64,000 nt of DNA, taken from the NCBI RefSeq assembly GCF_914767665.1, contig NC_059504.1, positions 30,310,001 through 30,374,000 on the forward strand, given 5' to 3'. The stretch is from Harmonia axyridis. Taxonomy: Eukaryota > Arthropoda > Insecta > Coleoptera > Coccinellidae. The notes under the pieces are model-generated. The model was not told the DNA's origin. It saw only the letters and a list, made by a program, of their open reading frames with translations, and searched no databases. The position numbers were made by a program, and so were the translations under genes. Numbering within the stretch: position 1 is the first letter of the stretch; every line of letters begins with the position of its first letter. This document shows, one piece after another, positions 11,291 through 21,859 of the stretch.

Positions 11291-12563
11291 TTATGTTACA
11301 ATGTTGATGATATTTTTTATTTTGTAGACACCTAAATTTTGTTGAGCCTTATGGCTGATAAAAGATGATTGACTGCCGCAGTCCAGAAAAGCCCTGAGAA
11401 TAAATGTTTTTTCATTGTTTGTTACCTTGACCAACGCCGTGGAAAGAAGAGCTTGATTGGTGGAAACAGCAGACATAGCAATAGAAGTGCCCGATGGGCT
11501 TGCTCCCGTGGACTCGACTGCAGGATTCGAAAAGTTCGAATTTTCACTTGTATATGTATATATTTGAACTTTGTGTGTTCCGGATTGGACCGCGTCTAAT
11601 ATTTTGTAGTGTTCGACGTTTCGGCACCGATTTTGGAGCCATTCTCAAGAACCGTTGACTTTACGCCGGGGTCTCAATCTGCCTACTCCCCAGGTATTGT
11701 CACAGGAGTATTCTCGTAGGTGTGGTTATCTTCCGTCCTTCGAGGCAACAGTTGCCCCGGAGAAATTTTAGCGATTCGATCTTCTATAGGCAACGATTTA
11801 AATTGAGAACACTCGTGAATTTTATGTTCTAATTTACATATAAGACACCCTTTAGTAGGTGAGAGATCATGTGAGGATGCAATAAAGGAGTTGTTATTAA
11901 TTTTTGGTAAGCTATGGCGTTTGTCATTGTTCTTTAAAGATTTACAAGCATTCATAATTTCTATGACAGATCTCTGACGAAGAAATGATGAATAAAATTT
12001 CTTCCGAAGTAACTGAGTCTATATCACTTCTAAACTCCTCTAACCTTGAAGATGCAAAATAAATTATGATAGTATCCCTCTGATCAGTAGGTTCTCCCAA
12101 AGACTTCAAAGCACTCAAATTTTTATTCAATGCATCAATAATATACCGCGAACCACTGTCAGTTTCTCGCTGTAGTGGTTCAATAGAAAAGAGACACCTT
12201 AAGTGTTCAGTAATAAGAAGACGTTATAACGTTGGCTCAGTAAATCCCAAGAAATAGCATAATTATCATGTGATACTGAGTATTGACGATGCTGAACCTT
12301 CTAAGAATGATGAGATAATGAAATTTACTGACATGATCAATGCTTTCCTATTTTTCTATTTATTATTTTTCAATTTGCACTGAATTACGCAAGTTGAAGC
12401 ATGTGGAGGAAAATTACAAAAGGATGGACAATGCACTTCCCTCGGCTTCGGAAACGATGAATGTGGCTCGCGATTTCCCAAGGTGGATCCTTCAGAAAAT
12501 CTGTCGTTATTCTTGATTTTCTATGTTTTCCACTAGTTTCCAATCACGTCGAGGTCACCAAAC
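11291..12563 (-). pseudogene. BEL/Pao remnant: gag and protease
   Basis: Minus-strand pieces in the right order: a gag segment at 12300-11942 (NKNLSALKSLGEPTDQ, IIIYFASSRLEEFR), a zinc knuckle at 11955-11683 (CLICKLEHKIHEC), and protease at 11476-11291 with an intact D-C-G active site (FLDCGSQSSFIS). Frames shift between pieces. The leader at 12541-12563 has the TTTGGTGACCTCGACGTGAT form often found just inside BEL LTRs. RT and integrase are missing; a different LINE remnant lies where they would be. This is a separate element from the one at 3616-8271. Confidence 0.8.
11530..11690. repeat. Insertion in BEL gag, possible Penelope-like end
   Basis: Sequence between the zinc knuckle and protease pieces does not read as gag. 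It contains GTTTCGGCACC ... TTGGAGCCATTCTC, a layout that resembles the GTTTCG hairpin region of Penelope-like ends. The assignment is tentative and boundaries are approximate. Confidence 0.25.
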
Positions 12564-12799
12564 TGTTTGCGCCGTTGGATATACTAATAATTGAAATATA
12601 CTTGGTTTGAAAATATTTATTTCGTAATTATAATATTGATTCTCTTGGCTTAATCTCATGTGTTACAGTCGATCTCGTACAGGACAATTCCATACAATAT
12701 ATGTATTCTTCCGCACAGAAGTCATCTAACATATGTCTATCTTATAAAGGCGGTCACATGCAGTCTACAATTCGCATATAGGGTGTCACAAATTAAACA
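12564..12799 (-). repeat. Probable BEL/Pao LTR
   Basis: Adjacent to the leader of the BEL remnant. It begins TGTTTGCGCC and a matching AAACA end lies at 12795-12799, giving 236 bp with a TGTTT/AAACA inverted end. On the minus strand an AATAAA signal lies about 60 bases before the inner end. No partner LTR or target duplication is in the window. Confidence 0.45.
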
Positions 12800-13101
12800 A
12801 TTTGTGTACAGTTATTTATTCATTGATATTAATTTATCACAACACAAGCCATATATTTCTGAAAAAATTTGTCAGAATATCAAGAATACAAATATTCACT
12901 CAGTGGAACAAAAGATTTTGTCAATTTAATTTCAATGTACGATTTTTCTGTGGAGTTAGTGAAATTCCACAATTGAACTGAATTTATGGCAGAAATTTTT
13001 GATGACTTGAATAACGTGCGGGACATTAAAATCTACTCAACCCCATAGAAAAATTTCTGTTCTATCCAAATATTTCCATTAGATTCGAATATTCCACTAT
13101 A
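12800..13101. other. No recognisable feature
   Basis: AT-rich sequence with short frames only. I see no gene or element end. Confidence 0.3.
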
Positions 13102-13401
13102 CAGGGTGTTGAATCTCAGCTTGTTTAAAGTCCCATATTTTTTTAATACGGACCTGATTTTTTACATTAGTTCAAAAAATAATCGATGAACCTAATGGAG
13201 TTGATTATACGTTCCAAATATCAATCAAATATACCGGGTGGTTCAAAAACTATCAGGAATTGAAAATATGGGTGAATTCATAAACCACCCTGTATCTCGG
13301 CTATAAGGAAGAATAGACTTACCATACATAGGTTTTTTGGACTCGTCTAGGATAGCTCTACCTCAGGTTAACGTATGTACATTTACCGATGAAACACCCT
13401 G
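13102..13401. mobile_element. MITE with CAGGGTGTT ends, containing a smaller nested MITE
   Basis: A 300-bp segment with inverted ends CAGGGTGTTGAATC / GATGAAACACCCTG, flanked by TA on both sides (13100-13101 and 13402-13403). Inside, 13234-13292 (59 bp) has its own ends CCGGGTGGTT / AACCACCCTG, also between TA dinucleotides. TA duplications and CAGGGTG ends match the Tc1/mariner-type elements elsewhere in the window. No coding capacity. Confidence 0.65.
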
Positions 13402-13461
13402 TATAATTTTTGTGAACATTTACATTCTGGAAGTAAACTTGGATCTTCTCACTACCACAAT

Positions 13462-13595
13462 AGTATATTGTGCAACAAGTGGGGAAAGTCCACCTTTTCT
13501 CGAGAGTGTGGAAGTTTGTGGCACGAGCCTGAAAGGCGAGTGCCGCAAACACACGAGCGAGAAAAGGACTTTCTCCACATGTTGCACATTATACT
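13462..13595. repeat. Snap-back hairpin of about 134 bp
   Basis: The left arm starting AGTATATTGTGCAAC pairs with the right arm ending GTTGCACATTATACT over roughly 60 bases with some mismatches. The loop region is GC-rich (GGCACGAGCC ... GGCGAGTGCC). It is probably a foldback MITE. Open frames crossing it are accidental. Confidence 0.6.
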
Positions 13596-14756
13596 TTTCC
13601 TACAACTGCACAAATTTCAATAATTCAAGTATTAGAATTGATTCAAATCAAAATGGCCTTCGTTGACAGTATGTACTAATTGATTGCGTTTCCATAGAAA
13701 CGACTCAAAAGCCCAATTTCATTGGTCTACCAAGCGAGCTGTGGGCAAACTGCCGTGGGGAATAATATTTCCAACAGTATGAGCAATATATAGTTTTGAA
13801 ATTGAGTAAGCTGTGAAGAATATGCTACTTTCCATAGCAGTTGTAGGAAAATTGTATTTACTGAAAACTAAAATTGACCTTCCGCAATGGAGTTGGAAAT
13901 TAGTTCTTTCTAAAGCTTTGAAATAATGAGGACTAAAAAATTCATTATTCTTCAAATTTGTGAGTTATTTTCGGAAAAATTGTATTGAAAGGTAAATTAA
14001 TTAATGTCGCGGAACAAGTCATTTACAACCGCACGCCCATGATCGTTCAAACAAAGATTTTATGCGATGTTGCCAAGACTGGAGTTTGAAAAAAGAGATA
14101 TTTTATCTTTGTTCCACTCATTGTAGAGACTTTCAATGTGGTAGACAATACAAATCAACATTTTACAAGGGAATGCTATGTATCTCTAATAGATAGTCTA
14201 AGGGTTCTGATGATATGATCAACAATGAATTTTGCACCAAGCTTGAAGCTGATATACTCTTCGAAAAAGTCTCCATTTGGTCGTATCAGTTATTACTGAA
14301 TTTTTTTTCTGTTTGTTCTCGAATTTTCTCTTTAACGATAAACGAAATTTTGCGTTGTACTGTAATTTTAGATATAAATGCATAAATCATCTCGATTCAA
14401 TTTGTAGATTTGAATTATAAGGAAACCAATATTTCAAACAGTCATGTTTACGTAATCCCTAATCGGTTTTTGCCCATTAAAAAGGTTAACCATGGTATTC
14501 GAGATCTGAACCTTCTCTAAACGTATGAAGTTCTGAGCGGGAGTAATCGTATTTACGAGGAAAACCGTACGTCATCCGGACGGAAATTATACAGCGATCT
14601 ATGAACTTCATGGATGATAACATAAAGGTACTGGGTTCGCATACTAGCTAAGTCATGGATGTTGTACATGTCTGGTGATGGTTAATGAATTTGAAGGAGT
14701 CTTATATGAAAATGGAACGTTCATTGTGTTGATGGCTGAGAAAGCCAAGCACATTG
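13596..14756. other. No recognisable gene
   Basis: AT-rich, with only short frames. The motif CCTACAACTGC at about 13599 recurs inverted at about 13840, so part of this may belong to a larger decayed foldback. Otherwise I see nothing. Confidence 0.3.
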
Positions 14757-16342
14757 TATAGTTGAAATTATTCGTATGAAAGATTTCACAAAGATTTGAC
14801 TTATTCATTATAAATTCAACAGCACTCCACTCAAATTCTTCGAAACCGGATAGGTCACTCATATTTTTGCACTCTTCTGTCGTAAAAGTGTATATTTCAG
14901 ATATTCAAAACATACATGGAAATTTTTGAATGTCATCTGACTAACTTGCCTTTTTTTTCCAGTAATAACAGCTAATTGTGAATTATCTGTAAGGAGTTTT
15001 TTTATCTGTTTAATACTGTTTCATAGTAGCACAACTTTTACTCCAATCCAAGACTGAAATGACTGGGTGATTTATGTTTATTAAAAGTTTAAAATTTACG
15101 AATATCGGTATTCCTATTGATGATAGGATGAAGCTTCTGTTCTCTTTTGTAGTTCCATCTGCTGTCGCAATAAATTGAAATTCTCACGAATGAGAATGTA
15201 GTATTATAGTTTGTGGAAAATAAACGAAAAATTCCTGAAATAAAGTAACATTCATCCAATTGAATCAATAATACAAACCCTTCAAACGAACCTGAACTGA
15301 GGAAAATGCATTCGATGATATCAATGTTCATTTCCAAATTTTGACAAATATCTATCGAATTTTTTATTCGCCGAAGGCTTTGCATTTTAACTGTCGGCAT
15401 TTATTTCAATATTAAATAACAATTTTGGAAACTACAAACTTTCTCAAGAACTTTCATATATCGAAATGGAATATTTATTATTAACATGAAACTGACAGTC
15501 AAATTGTCCACAGATACCACAGAAATATGGGATTTGAAATGTCAAAATAATCCGAAACACCCCGTATACTCGAAAACCGCGAGGAGAATCAAAGGTTTGG
15601 GATTTTTCCTGGGATCTCGAGATGATTTTGAGGGGGGTCTTATTCTTGTCATTTTTGCTCGCTCTAGATGGTCCTGTTTGTGCTGTGATTTTACGTTCAA
15701 AATTTGCCGAAATGTCGCAAGCGTGTTTATATATCATCGACTCGCTCTGCTCGCCGAAGGGGCTCCGCCCCTTGGACCCCGTCACTATGCCGGTAGATCC
15801 TTCACTGGGTATCCGGCTAGAAAATAAAAGCTTTTTTTTCGAAACCTTGTATCGTTAGCTGATTTCAGACGATTCACTCGGTATACTATGCTGATTCTAG
15901 GGTGGAATTCTATACGATCTTTTTCCTAGAATATGCCGTTTCGCCTTTGCTCACATGAGAATATTTGATGCAAATAACTTTTCATGACGACAAATCAAGG
16001 GCCTAGCCTTAAATTTTGAGGGGGTTCGCCATTTTCGGCTTCGAGTTTTTCTACGGGATCAAATCCCAGATTACACCGATATCAAGCCTAACCTCTGGAA
16101 AATATTTATATTTAGATATTCATATGAATATTTATATAAGGCGTACAACTTTGCTTCCGCCGCGGCAACGGCGCGCCGTTTTGCAATAGATGGCTGTAAC
16201 GGTAAGTGGTAGTAGAAATAAATATATCGTAGATGTCATACAATAAGTTTAGGTATTTGTGAACATAACGCCATCGACATGTTAGTCGATTTGTGTCTGC
16301 ATCATAAAGTTATTCACGATTAACCATGTCAACTTACGATAA
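14757..16342 (+). repeat. Array unit 0 (partial): ORF module and mariner start
   Basis: Begins at the TATAGTTGAAATTATTCG block that starts this module in all units, and runs through the decayed 112-codon ORF (15486-15827), the GC-rich hairpin (near 15759-15775) and a mariner start at 16139-16342. It ends abruptly where a different sequence rich in GTCCCGG begins. It is the leftmost recognisable copy of the array. Confidence 0.8.
15486..15827 (+). pseudogene. Decayed copy of the 112-codon ORF
   Basis: Matches the ORF at 21206 and its sister copies for the first 57 codons but carries several amino-acid changes (T2K, D22N, E36K, P42L, P45R). A frameshift then runs from about codon 58 to 83, after which the LALLAEGAPPLGPRHYAG end is regained in frame. 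It looks like a dead copy. Confidence 0.6.
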
Positions 16343-17273
16343 AGCTGCCATACGTCCCGGTACGCCGGGACATGTCCTGGTTTGGACCCGTGTTTGTCCC
16401 CGTGTCCCGGTTAGTTATTCAATTGTCCCGGTCAGTAATTTGACCGTTATGAAATTCATATTTCCAAATATAGTGTAGGTGAGACAAAATTTGTTTGGAA
16501 ATTTGTTGGAATCTCAACGGATTCCAGTAATCATAAATCTGAAATGCTGTTTCCGTTGCTCAAACATTATTTTTCAGAAACCGAAGGATTGAAAATAAAA
16601 TTATTAAAATTGGCCAAAAAATCTTCTTATGCAATCACTTTATTTTGTATTGAATCCTTAGAGTACCTTAATATTTCCATATAAAATATTTTCGCTGTCA
16701 GTGCGGATAACACAAATAGGTACTTACTTCTAAGTAAAATAAAGGCGAGATTTTTTTAATTCGACAACGAAACTATCGGTTGTCCAGCGCATAGACTTCA
16801 CAATACTGCTTCCACTTGCGCCGATATGATTTTGATTTCTGTGCATTCTATTGGTCTTAAAATTTTCAAATATTTTTCGATATTTTTTGTAAGGGTCGAA
16901 CGATGGAAGGTTTTCGTGAGTATGCAGAAACAACTTACAGCAATGTTCTTTCTTATTCTAGAATTCGATGGATTTCACTAGTTCTAGCTATTGAACGCTT
17001 GTTGAAGCTATGGGTGCCATTGAAAAAAAAATTCTCAGCTGAAAATAAGGCCTTAAAAGCTGTAACCGATTTTTTTTGACTCTTTATTAGAACTTTACCC
17101 TCTTCTACACAGTCAAGCATTTCTGATTGACAAACCGATTGAAAGTATTGAAAAATCATCAATTACTGTTATTAAAGATTAAAGTAAAAATTAATTGAGA
17201 GGATAGGTACTAAGAAAGAGTTGAATGGAAGATTACTAAATAACTATTTTGGAAACCAAACAAGACAAGTCTA
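16343..17273. other. Possible hAT-like end with GTCCCGG repeats, then unassigned sequence
   Basis: 16350-16430 holds several copies of GTCCCGG and its complement, including CGTCCCGG-TAC-GCCGGGAC as an imperfect palindrome. Clustered subterminal repeats of this kind are common at hAT ends, but I find no 8-bp duplication. The rest (16440-17273) has only short minus-strand frames I cannot identify. Confidence 0.3.
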
Positions 17274-18790
17274 CAGGGTGGCCACTTTTTAATGGGATTG
17301 TATTGGTAGCTGTTAAACCATAAGGGTTAGAAAGTCGGTCAAATGGAGAAAAAGTTGCATGCATAGAGGCATTATCAAGCGGTTCAAACAAATCGAGATT
17401 ATCAGGGCCGGTTATTGAGATATCATAAGAAAAATAAATTATGTCATTTTGATTTTTCTTTTTTTCCCACTTTATTTCAAATATCATCAAAAAATGTTAC
17501 AGGAATTTTTTTTTCGACAGTATATTTTCCTGAATTTGACGTGATCCCTCAACCTAATTTTTTTCAATACGGAACTGCATGTTTTATGACATTTTTCGAA
17601 ATAATTTTTAACGCTGAATTCAACGATATATCATACAATGTCATTCAAAGTTGATTTCTAGATGATTTTGACCCTCATTCAAATTTAATGGTGTGTATGT
17701 AAGAAAAAATAAGTTTATTAACGATATCAATGTTCTGACCCAAATTCAATCGAACTCAGAAAAAAAATCGAGAACTGTGGCCAGTGAATGGAATTTTTCA
17801 AAAACTGCTGTTACTAAAATAGTCAACAGACGCGAATACAATGATTTTAAATTTGAATACCAAGCCTTGCACAAATTATATCGTAATGATCTCAAAATAA
17901 AGTTCGATTCTGTAATTTGTTTCAACGGAACAAATGACAAATACAACAATAGTGATACCTCGCGATAAAATTGAGAATGTTTCGAAAGGTATTCAAGGAG
18001 ACCAAACAAGCAAATGTATAAGAAGTATGGGTTACAGAACCGTAAAGTGTATTTTACAAAATGGTGGACATTTCAAACACTTACTTCATTAATTTTCATT
18101 CACTTTCGAATAATCATCTGATTTTTCTTTCGTTAAATGATACTTTCGTTGAATTATTATGAATTGAAATATTTAAATGATTATTATAAAAGAAGAACCA
18201 AGAAACCAGTATACTGGTTTCTTGCTTTGATTCTAATATGTTCCATTTAGTTCAAGATGGGTAAGTTGACTTTCTCATCGAAATTTATTGCATATTGCAT
18301 GTTGTCAATTAAACTGAATAAAGCTAATACAGATCCGACCCAAAGAAAATTGGATAAGGGTCAAAATCACCTGAAAATCTACTTTGAATGATATTGTATG
18401 ATATACGTTCAGCGTTGAAAGTTATTTCGAAAAATGTCATAAAATATGCAGGTCCGTATTGAAAAAATTGAGGTTGAGGGTGTCCCAGAGAGTACGAAAC
18501 GTTGGAAACAAAATCTGATCACGTCAAATTCAGGAAAATATACTGTCGAAAAAAAAATTCCTGTAACATTTTTTGATGATATTTGAAATAAAGTGGGAAA
18601 AAAAGAAAAATCAAAATGACATAATTTATTTTTCTTATGATATCTCAATAACCGGCCCTGATAATCTCGATTTGTTTGAACCGCTTGATAATGCCTCTAT
18701 GCATGCAACTTTTTCTCCATTTGACCGACTTTCTAACCCTTATGGTTTAAAAGCTACCAATACAATCCCATTAAAAAAGTGGCCACCCTG
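17274..18790 (+). mobile_element. Tc1/mariner-type transposon with ~400-bp inverted repeats, core deleted
   Basis: Ends are CAGGGTGGCCAC and its exact inverse, flanked by TA at 17272-17273 and 18791-18792. The inverted repeats extend about 400 bp inward (17274-~17680 and ~18345-18790). The right arm has about 36 extra bases near 18490-18525 that the left lacks. The same translation read on opposite strands at 17490-17236 and 18573-18809 is a by-product of the inverted repeats and is not a gene. The middle holds transposase remnants. Confidence 0.85.
17693..18092 (+). pseudogene. Transposase remnant: HTH domain and C-terminal tail
   Basis: 17693-17968 contains SRTVASEWNFSKTAVTKIVNR followed by Y-x-x-F and QALH. 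This parallels the helix-turn-helix segment of the intact DD41D transposase (SVRNIERRTGVPKSSAQRILNR). At about 18036-18092 another piece reads CILQNGGHFKHLL, parallel to the C-terminal CIRVRGKQFEHLL of that protein. The catalytic core between them is deleted. The similarity is by eye and needs an alignment, but order and spacing are right. Confidence 0.5.
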
Positions 18791-18945
18791 TAGACTTTTT
18801 TTGTTATGAGCTTCCATACAGTTTTATAATACGTCATAATCTCAAACAATCTATTAATATGAATTTCCACCAAGTAAAAAACCGATCCCATCAAGAAGAT
18901 CTAGCATACAGGCAACGTTGCAGATTATTTCGCATCTGACAGACG

Positions 18946-18995
18946 TTACGTATCATAGACCTAATATCCATGGATATTAGGTCTATGTTACGTAT
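18946..18995. other. 34-bp perfect palindrome flanked by 8-bp direct repeats
   Basis: 18954-18987 is a perfect palindrome with half-site CATAGACCTAATATCCA and no loop. It is flanked by TTACGTAT at 18946-18953 and again at 18988-18995. The sister leader at about 40248 has one TTACGTAT and no palindrome, so this is an insertion with an 8-bp target duplication. Confidence 0.85.
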
Positions 18996-19016
18996 TAAAC
19001 ATGATGGCCGCCGCCA

Positions 19017-19024
19017 TATATAAA
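19017..19024 (+). promoter_or_regulatory. TATA-like element in the unit 1 leader
   Basis: TATATAAA follows ATGGCCGCCGCCAT, a YY1-like GCCGCCAT context. The same block is conserved in the other leader at 40276-40283. Promoter function is inferred from the motif and from conservation between units. Confidence 0.4.
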
Positions 19025-19235
19025 CAATCGATAAAACCATCGCTTTTGACGAAAAAAAGGCATTTTTATTTCAGGGAAACCTTGAAATGTGATTAATTAA
19101 TCATTTCTAACGAGAATCACTACTAGCTATTAATGTGGATAACCTCTCACTCAACTTCAAAATTAAAAAAAAAAACTAGCTTGATTGAAGAGAGGAATTT
19201 ATGATAGCGGATTCGTGATCAAAGACCCACAATAA

Positions 19236-19318
19236 GTAAGTCTGCAAAATTTCATCACTTTTGAATCATTATTAAAATTAATTCTATATAGTAAACATTT
19301 ACCTGTTTTTCTTTTCAG
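19236..19318 (+). other. Intron-like segment in the unit 1 leader
   Basis: Starts GTAAGT and ends TTTTTCTTTTCAG, 83 bp. The sister leader has the same boundaries at 40513-40590 (78 bp) with small indels inside. Both splice signals match consensus well. No long coding exon is visible on either side, so it may be a non-coding transcript or coincidence. Confidence 0.4.
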
Positions 19319-19598
19319 AAGATGGATTATTATACAGGATTTGGATGGATAAATATACAGGATATTTATTTGTCGAATATCAATTAGAAATATCTAGAGA
19401 TGTTGGACCAATTCAAGTCTGAAAATTGAGATTAAAGCTTCAAATTATTAACTAATTTGTAAAGAAATACACAATATTTGATCAACTATTATATAGGGTA
19501 ATGACTAAAACTTTTATGTACACTCCTTATTAAGGGTGGTTCTATGAAATTAAGTGATGAATGAGATGATCGCATTATTTCTTGATTCTTTGAAAGCA

Positions 19599-19763
19599 CT
19601 ACATGGTCAACTCCATTATTGCATTCACTATGTCATTCTGGTTATTTTTCAGTGCCTTTATAGCCCGTGCTCTACTAACACTTGCTTGCGACATGACTAA
19701 TTCTACATCTTTGTCTTCTACTCCCGTTTCATCTACTTCTTCATCTTCTGATTCTTCGGCAAT
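19599..19763 (-). pseudogene. NAC alpha C-terminal (UBA domain) fragment, 5'-truncated
   Basis: Fifty-four codons plus TAG, open throughout, ending NNQNDIVNAIMELTM. The preceding residues include EESEDEEVDETG and ELVMSQASVSRARAIKALK. This is the acidic linker and UBA-like domain that close nascent-polypeptide-associated complex alpha, a ribosome-bound chaperone subunit conserved in eukaryotes. Two conservative differences from the form I know (S for N, R for K after MSQA) suggest modest divergence. About 100 bases of apparent 3' UTR follow to about 19500. The piece is absent from the sister leader near 40775, so it is an insertion. There is no splice acceptor at its start and no poly(A), so a truncated retrocopy fits better than a real last exon. 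Confidence 0.85.
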
Positions 19764-21205
19764 TGTATATATTTGAAGTAGTAATAAGTCATTTTTGGAG
19801 AAATGGCAATTTCTTTCTCCTTTGAAAAATTTGGGGGGGAAAATTCATTTCAAGATGCAAGTAAAAAAAGATCATTGTTCAAGTTTTACTTTCGTCAGAA
19901 GATGTGTTCAGAATTTGAAATGACTGCCTCGGTACTAAAATTGTATCAGCCAATACTATTGACCCATGTTAGTGGGTTCGATAACTACACTGACTTGATT
20001 TTTTTCAAATGTTAACTTTGGATCTGAATCAATTAATAATTTAATTTTTACCAAAATCAAAAGCAATGAATAAATCAGTTGGATAGCATTTTCGAACTGG
20101 CCATAGAGCAACTATTCCTATAATGATTGAAAACTTTAGTGAAATAGGTATCTACATGTTTATACAAGTTTAATCATTCATTCATGAAATGGAGAGTTTT
20201 GATGAATAGTTACTTTTTAAAGTATTTTATACCTACATTGAATTGCTGGAAAATTGATACCAATTTCAAAAGCAACTGCCATGTTGAAATTCTTCATAAA
20301 CTGAATGATTCTTTAAATTTTATTTGTCGTAACATTTTGACTAATATTTCAACTGATTTTTTATATGTATATCCTAATATAGCTTCAATAAACAAACTAA
20401 AAAGAGACAGAATGAATAGACTTGCCTTTCAAATACCCATGGCTTATGTTACCTCATGAGAAATTTTAATTTCTTATCTTGGTGGAACATTTTTGAGAAA
20501 TCAGGTAAAAAGTTTGAGTCTCTAATTTCCAAGGTTTATTAATGTTTCAGTTGAGCGGCAAATAATATAATAGATAATATATAGTTGAAATTATTCGTAT
20601 GAAAGATTTCACAATGATTTGATTTCTTCATTATAAATTCAACAGCAGTGCACTCAAATTCTTCAAAAACGGATTGATCATTTATATTTTTGCACTCTTC
20701 TGTCGTAAAAGTGTATATTTTAGATACCTATTCCAAAAACACATGGAAATTTTTGAATGTCTTCTGACTAACTTGGCTCTTTTTCCAGTAATAAAGCCAA
20801 CTGTGAATTATCTCTAAGGAGTTTTTCTATCTGTTTAATACATGATCAGATGAAGCTTATGTTCTCTTTTGTAGTTCCATCTTCTGTTGCAATAGATTCA
20901 AATTCTCACGAAAGAGAATGTAGTTTTATAGTTTGTGGAAAATAAACGAAAAATTCCTGAAATAAAGTAACATTCATATCCAATTGAATGATGCAAACAC
21001 TTAAAACGAACCTGAATTGAGGAAAATGCATTCGATGATATAAATGTTCATTTCCAAATTTTGACAAATATCTATCGAATTTTCGATTCGCCGAAGACTT
21101 TGCATTTTATCTGTCGGCATTTATTTAAATATTGAATAACAATTTTGGAAACTGCAAACTTTTTCAAGAACTTTCATATATCGAAATGGAATATTTATTA
21201 TTAAC

Positions 21206-21544
21206 ATGACACTGACAGTCAAATTGTCCACAGATACCACAGAAATATGGGACTTGAAATGTCAAAATGATCCCAAACACCCCGTATACTCGAAAACCGC
21301 GAGGAGAATCGAAGGTTTGGGATTTTTCCCAGGATCTCCAGACGATTTTGAGGGGGATCTTATTCTTGTCATTTTTGCTCTAGATGGTCCCGTTTGGGCT
21401 GTGATTTTACGTTTAAAATTTGACGTGAATGTGCAAGCGGTTTTATATAATTATAGACTCGCTCTGCTCGCCGAAGGGGTTCCGCCACTTGGACCCCGTC
21501 ACTATGCTGGTAGATCCTTCACTGGGTATCCCTCTAGAAAATAA
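21206..21544 (+). CDS. 112-codon ORF of the array module, copy II (intact)
   Basis: A protein I do not recognise. It begins at ATG with no alternative nearby, is rich in hydrophobic residues in its middle (FALDGPVWAVILRLKFDV) and has a basic, proline-rich end (PPLGPRHYAGRSFTGYPSRK). The 3' third crosses a GC-rich hairpin sequence. Comparison with copies at 31922 and 34361 shows nine synonymous codon differences plus a TAA/TGA stop change, against two replacement sites and a variable two-codon spot (82-83). That is the pattern of a maintained protein. Alternatively it is a conserved non-coding element with a chance frame. The mariner start is about 300 bases downstream. Confidence 0.45.
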   Translation: MTLTVKLSTDTTEIWDLKCQNDPKHPVYSKTARRIEGLGFFPGSPDDFEGDLILVIFALDGPVWAVILRLKFDVNVQAVLYNYRLALLAEGVPPLGPRHYAGRSFTGYPSRK

Positions 21545-21859
21545 AAAATTTTTTTCGGTAACCTTGTATCGTTAGCTTATTTCGGATGATTCACTCGGTA
21601 TACTATGATGATTCTAGGGTGGAATTCTATATGATTTTTTTCCTAGAACATACCGTTTGCCCCTTGCTCACATGAAAATATTTGATGCAAATAACTTTCC
21701 ATGACGACAAATCAAGGGCGGTCCTAGCCTTAAATTTTGAGGGGGTTCGCCGTTATGGGCTTCGAGTATTTCTATGGGACCAAATCCCAGATTATACCGA
21801 TATCAAGCCTTACCTTTCAAAAATATTTATATTTAGATATTCATTTGAATATTTATATA

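Noticed and set aside
13337..13666. 109-codon plus-strand frame and its antisense partner
   Set aside because: It crosses the MITE end and the hairpin, whose inverted arms explain the open frames.
15444..15785. 113-codon minus-strand frame opposite the 112-codon ORF
   Set aside because: Not kept open in the sister copies, whereas the plus-strand frame is.
17236..18809. Two copies of an 80-residue frame on opposite strands (MMIFEIKWEKK...)
   Set aside because: They are the two inverted repeats of the transposon at 17274-18790; conservation reflects the repeats, not coding.
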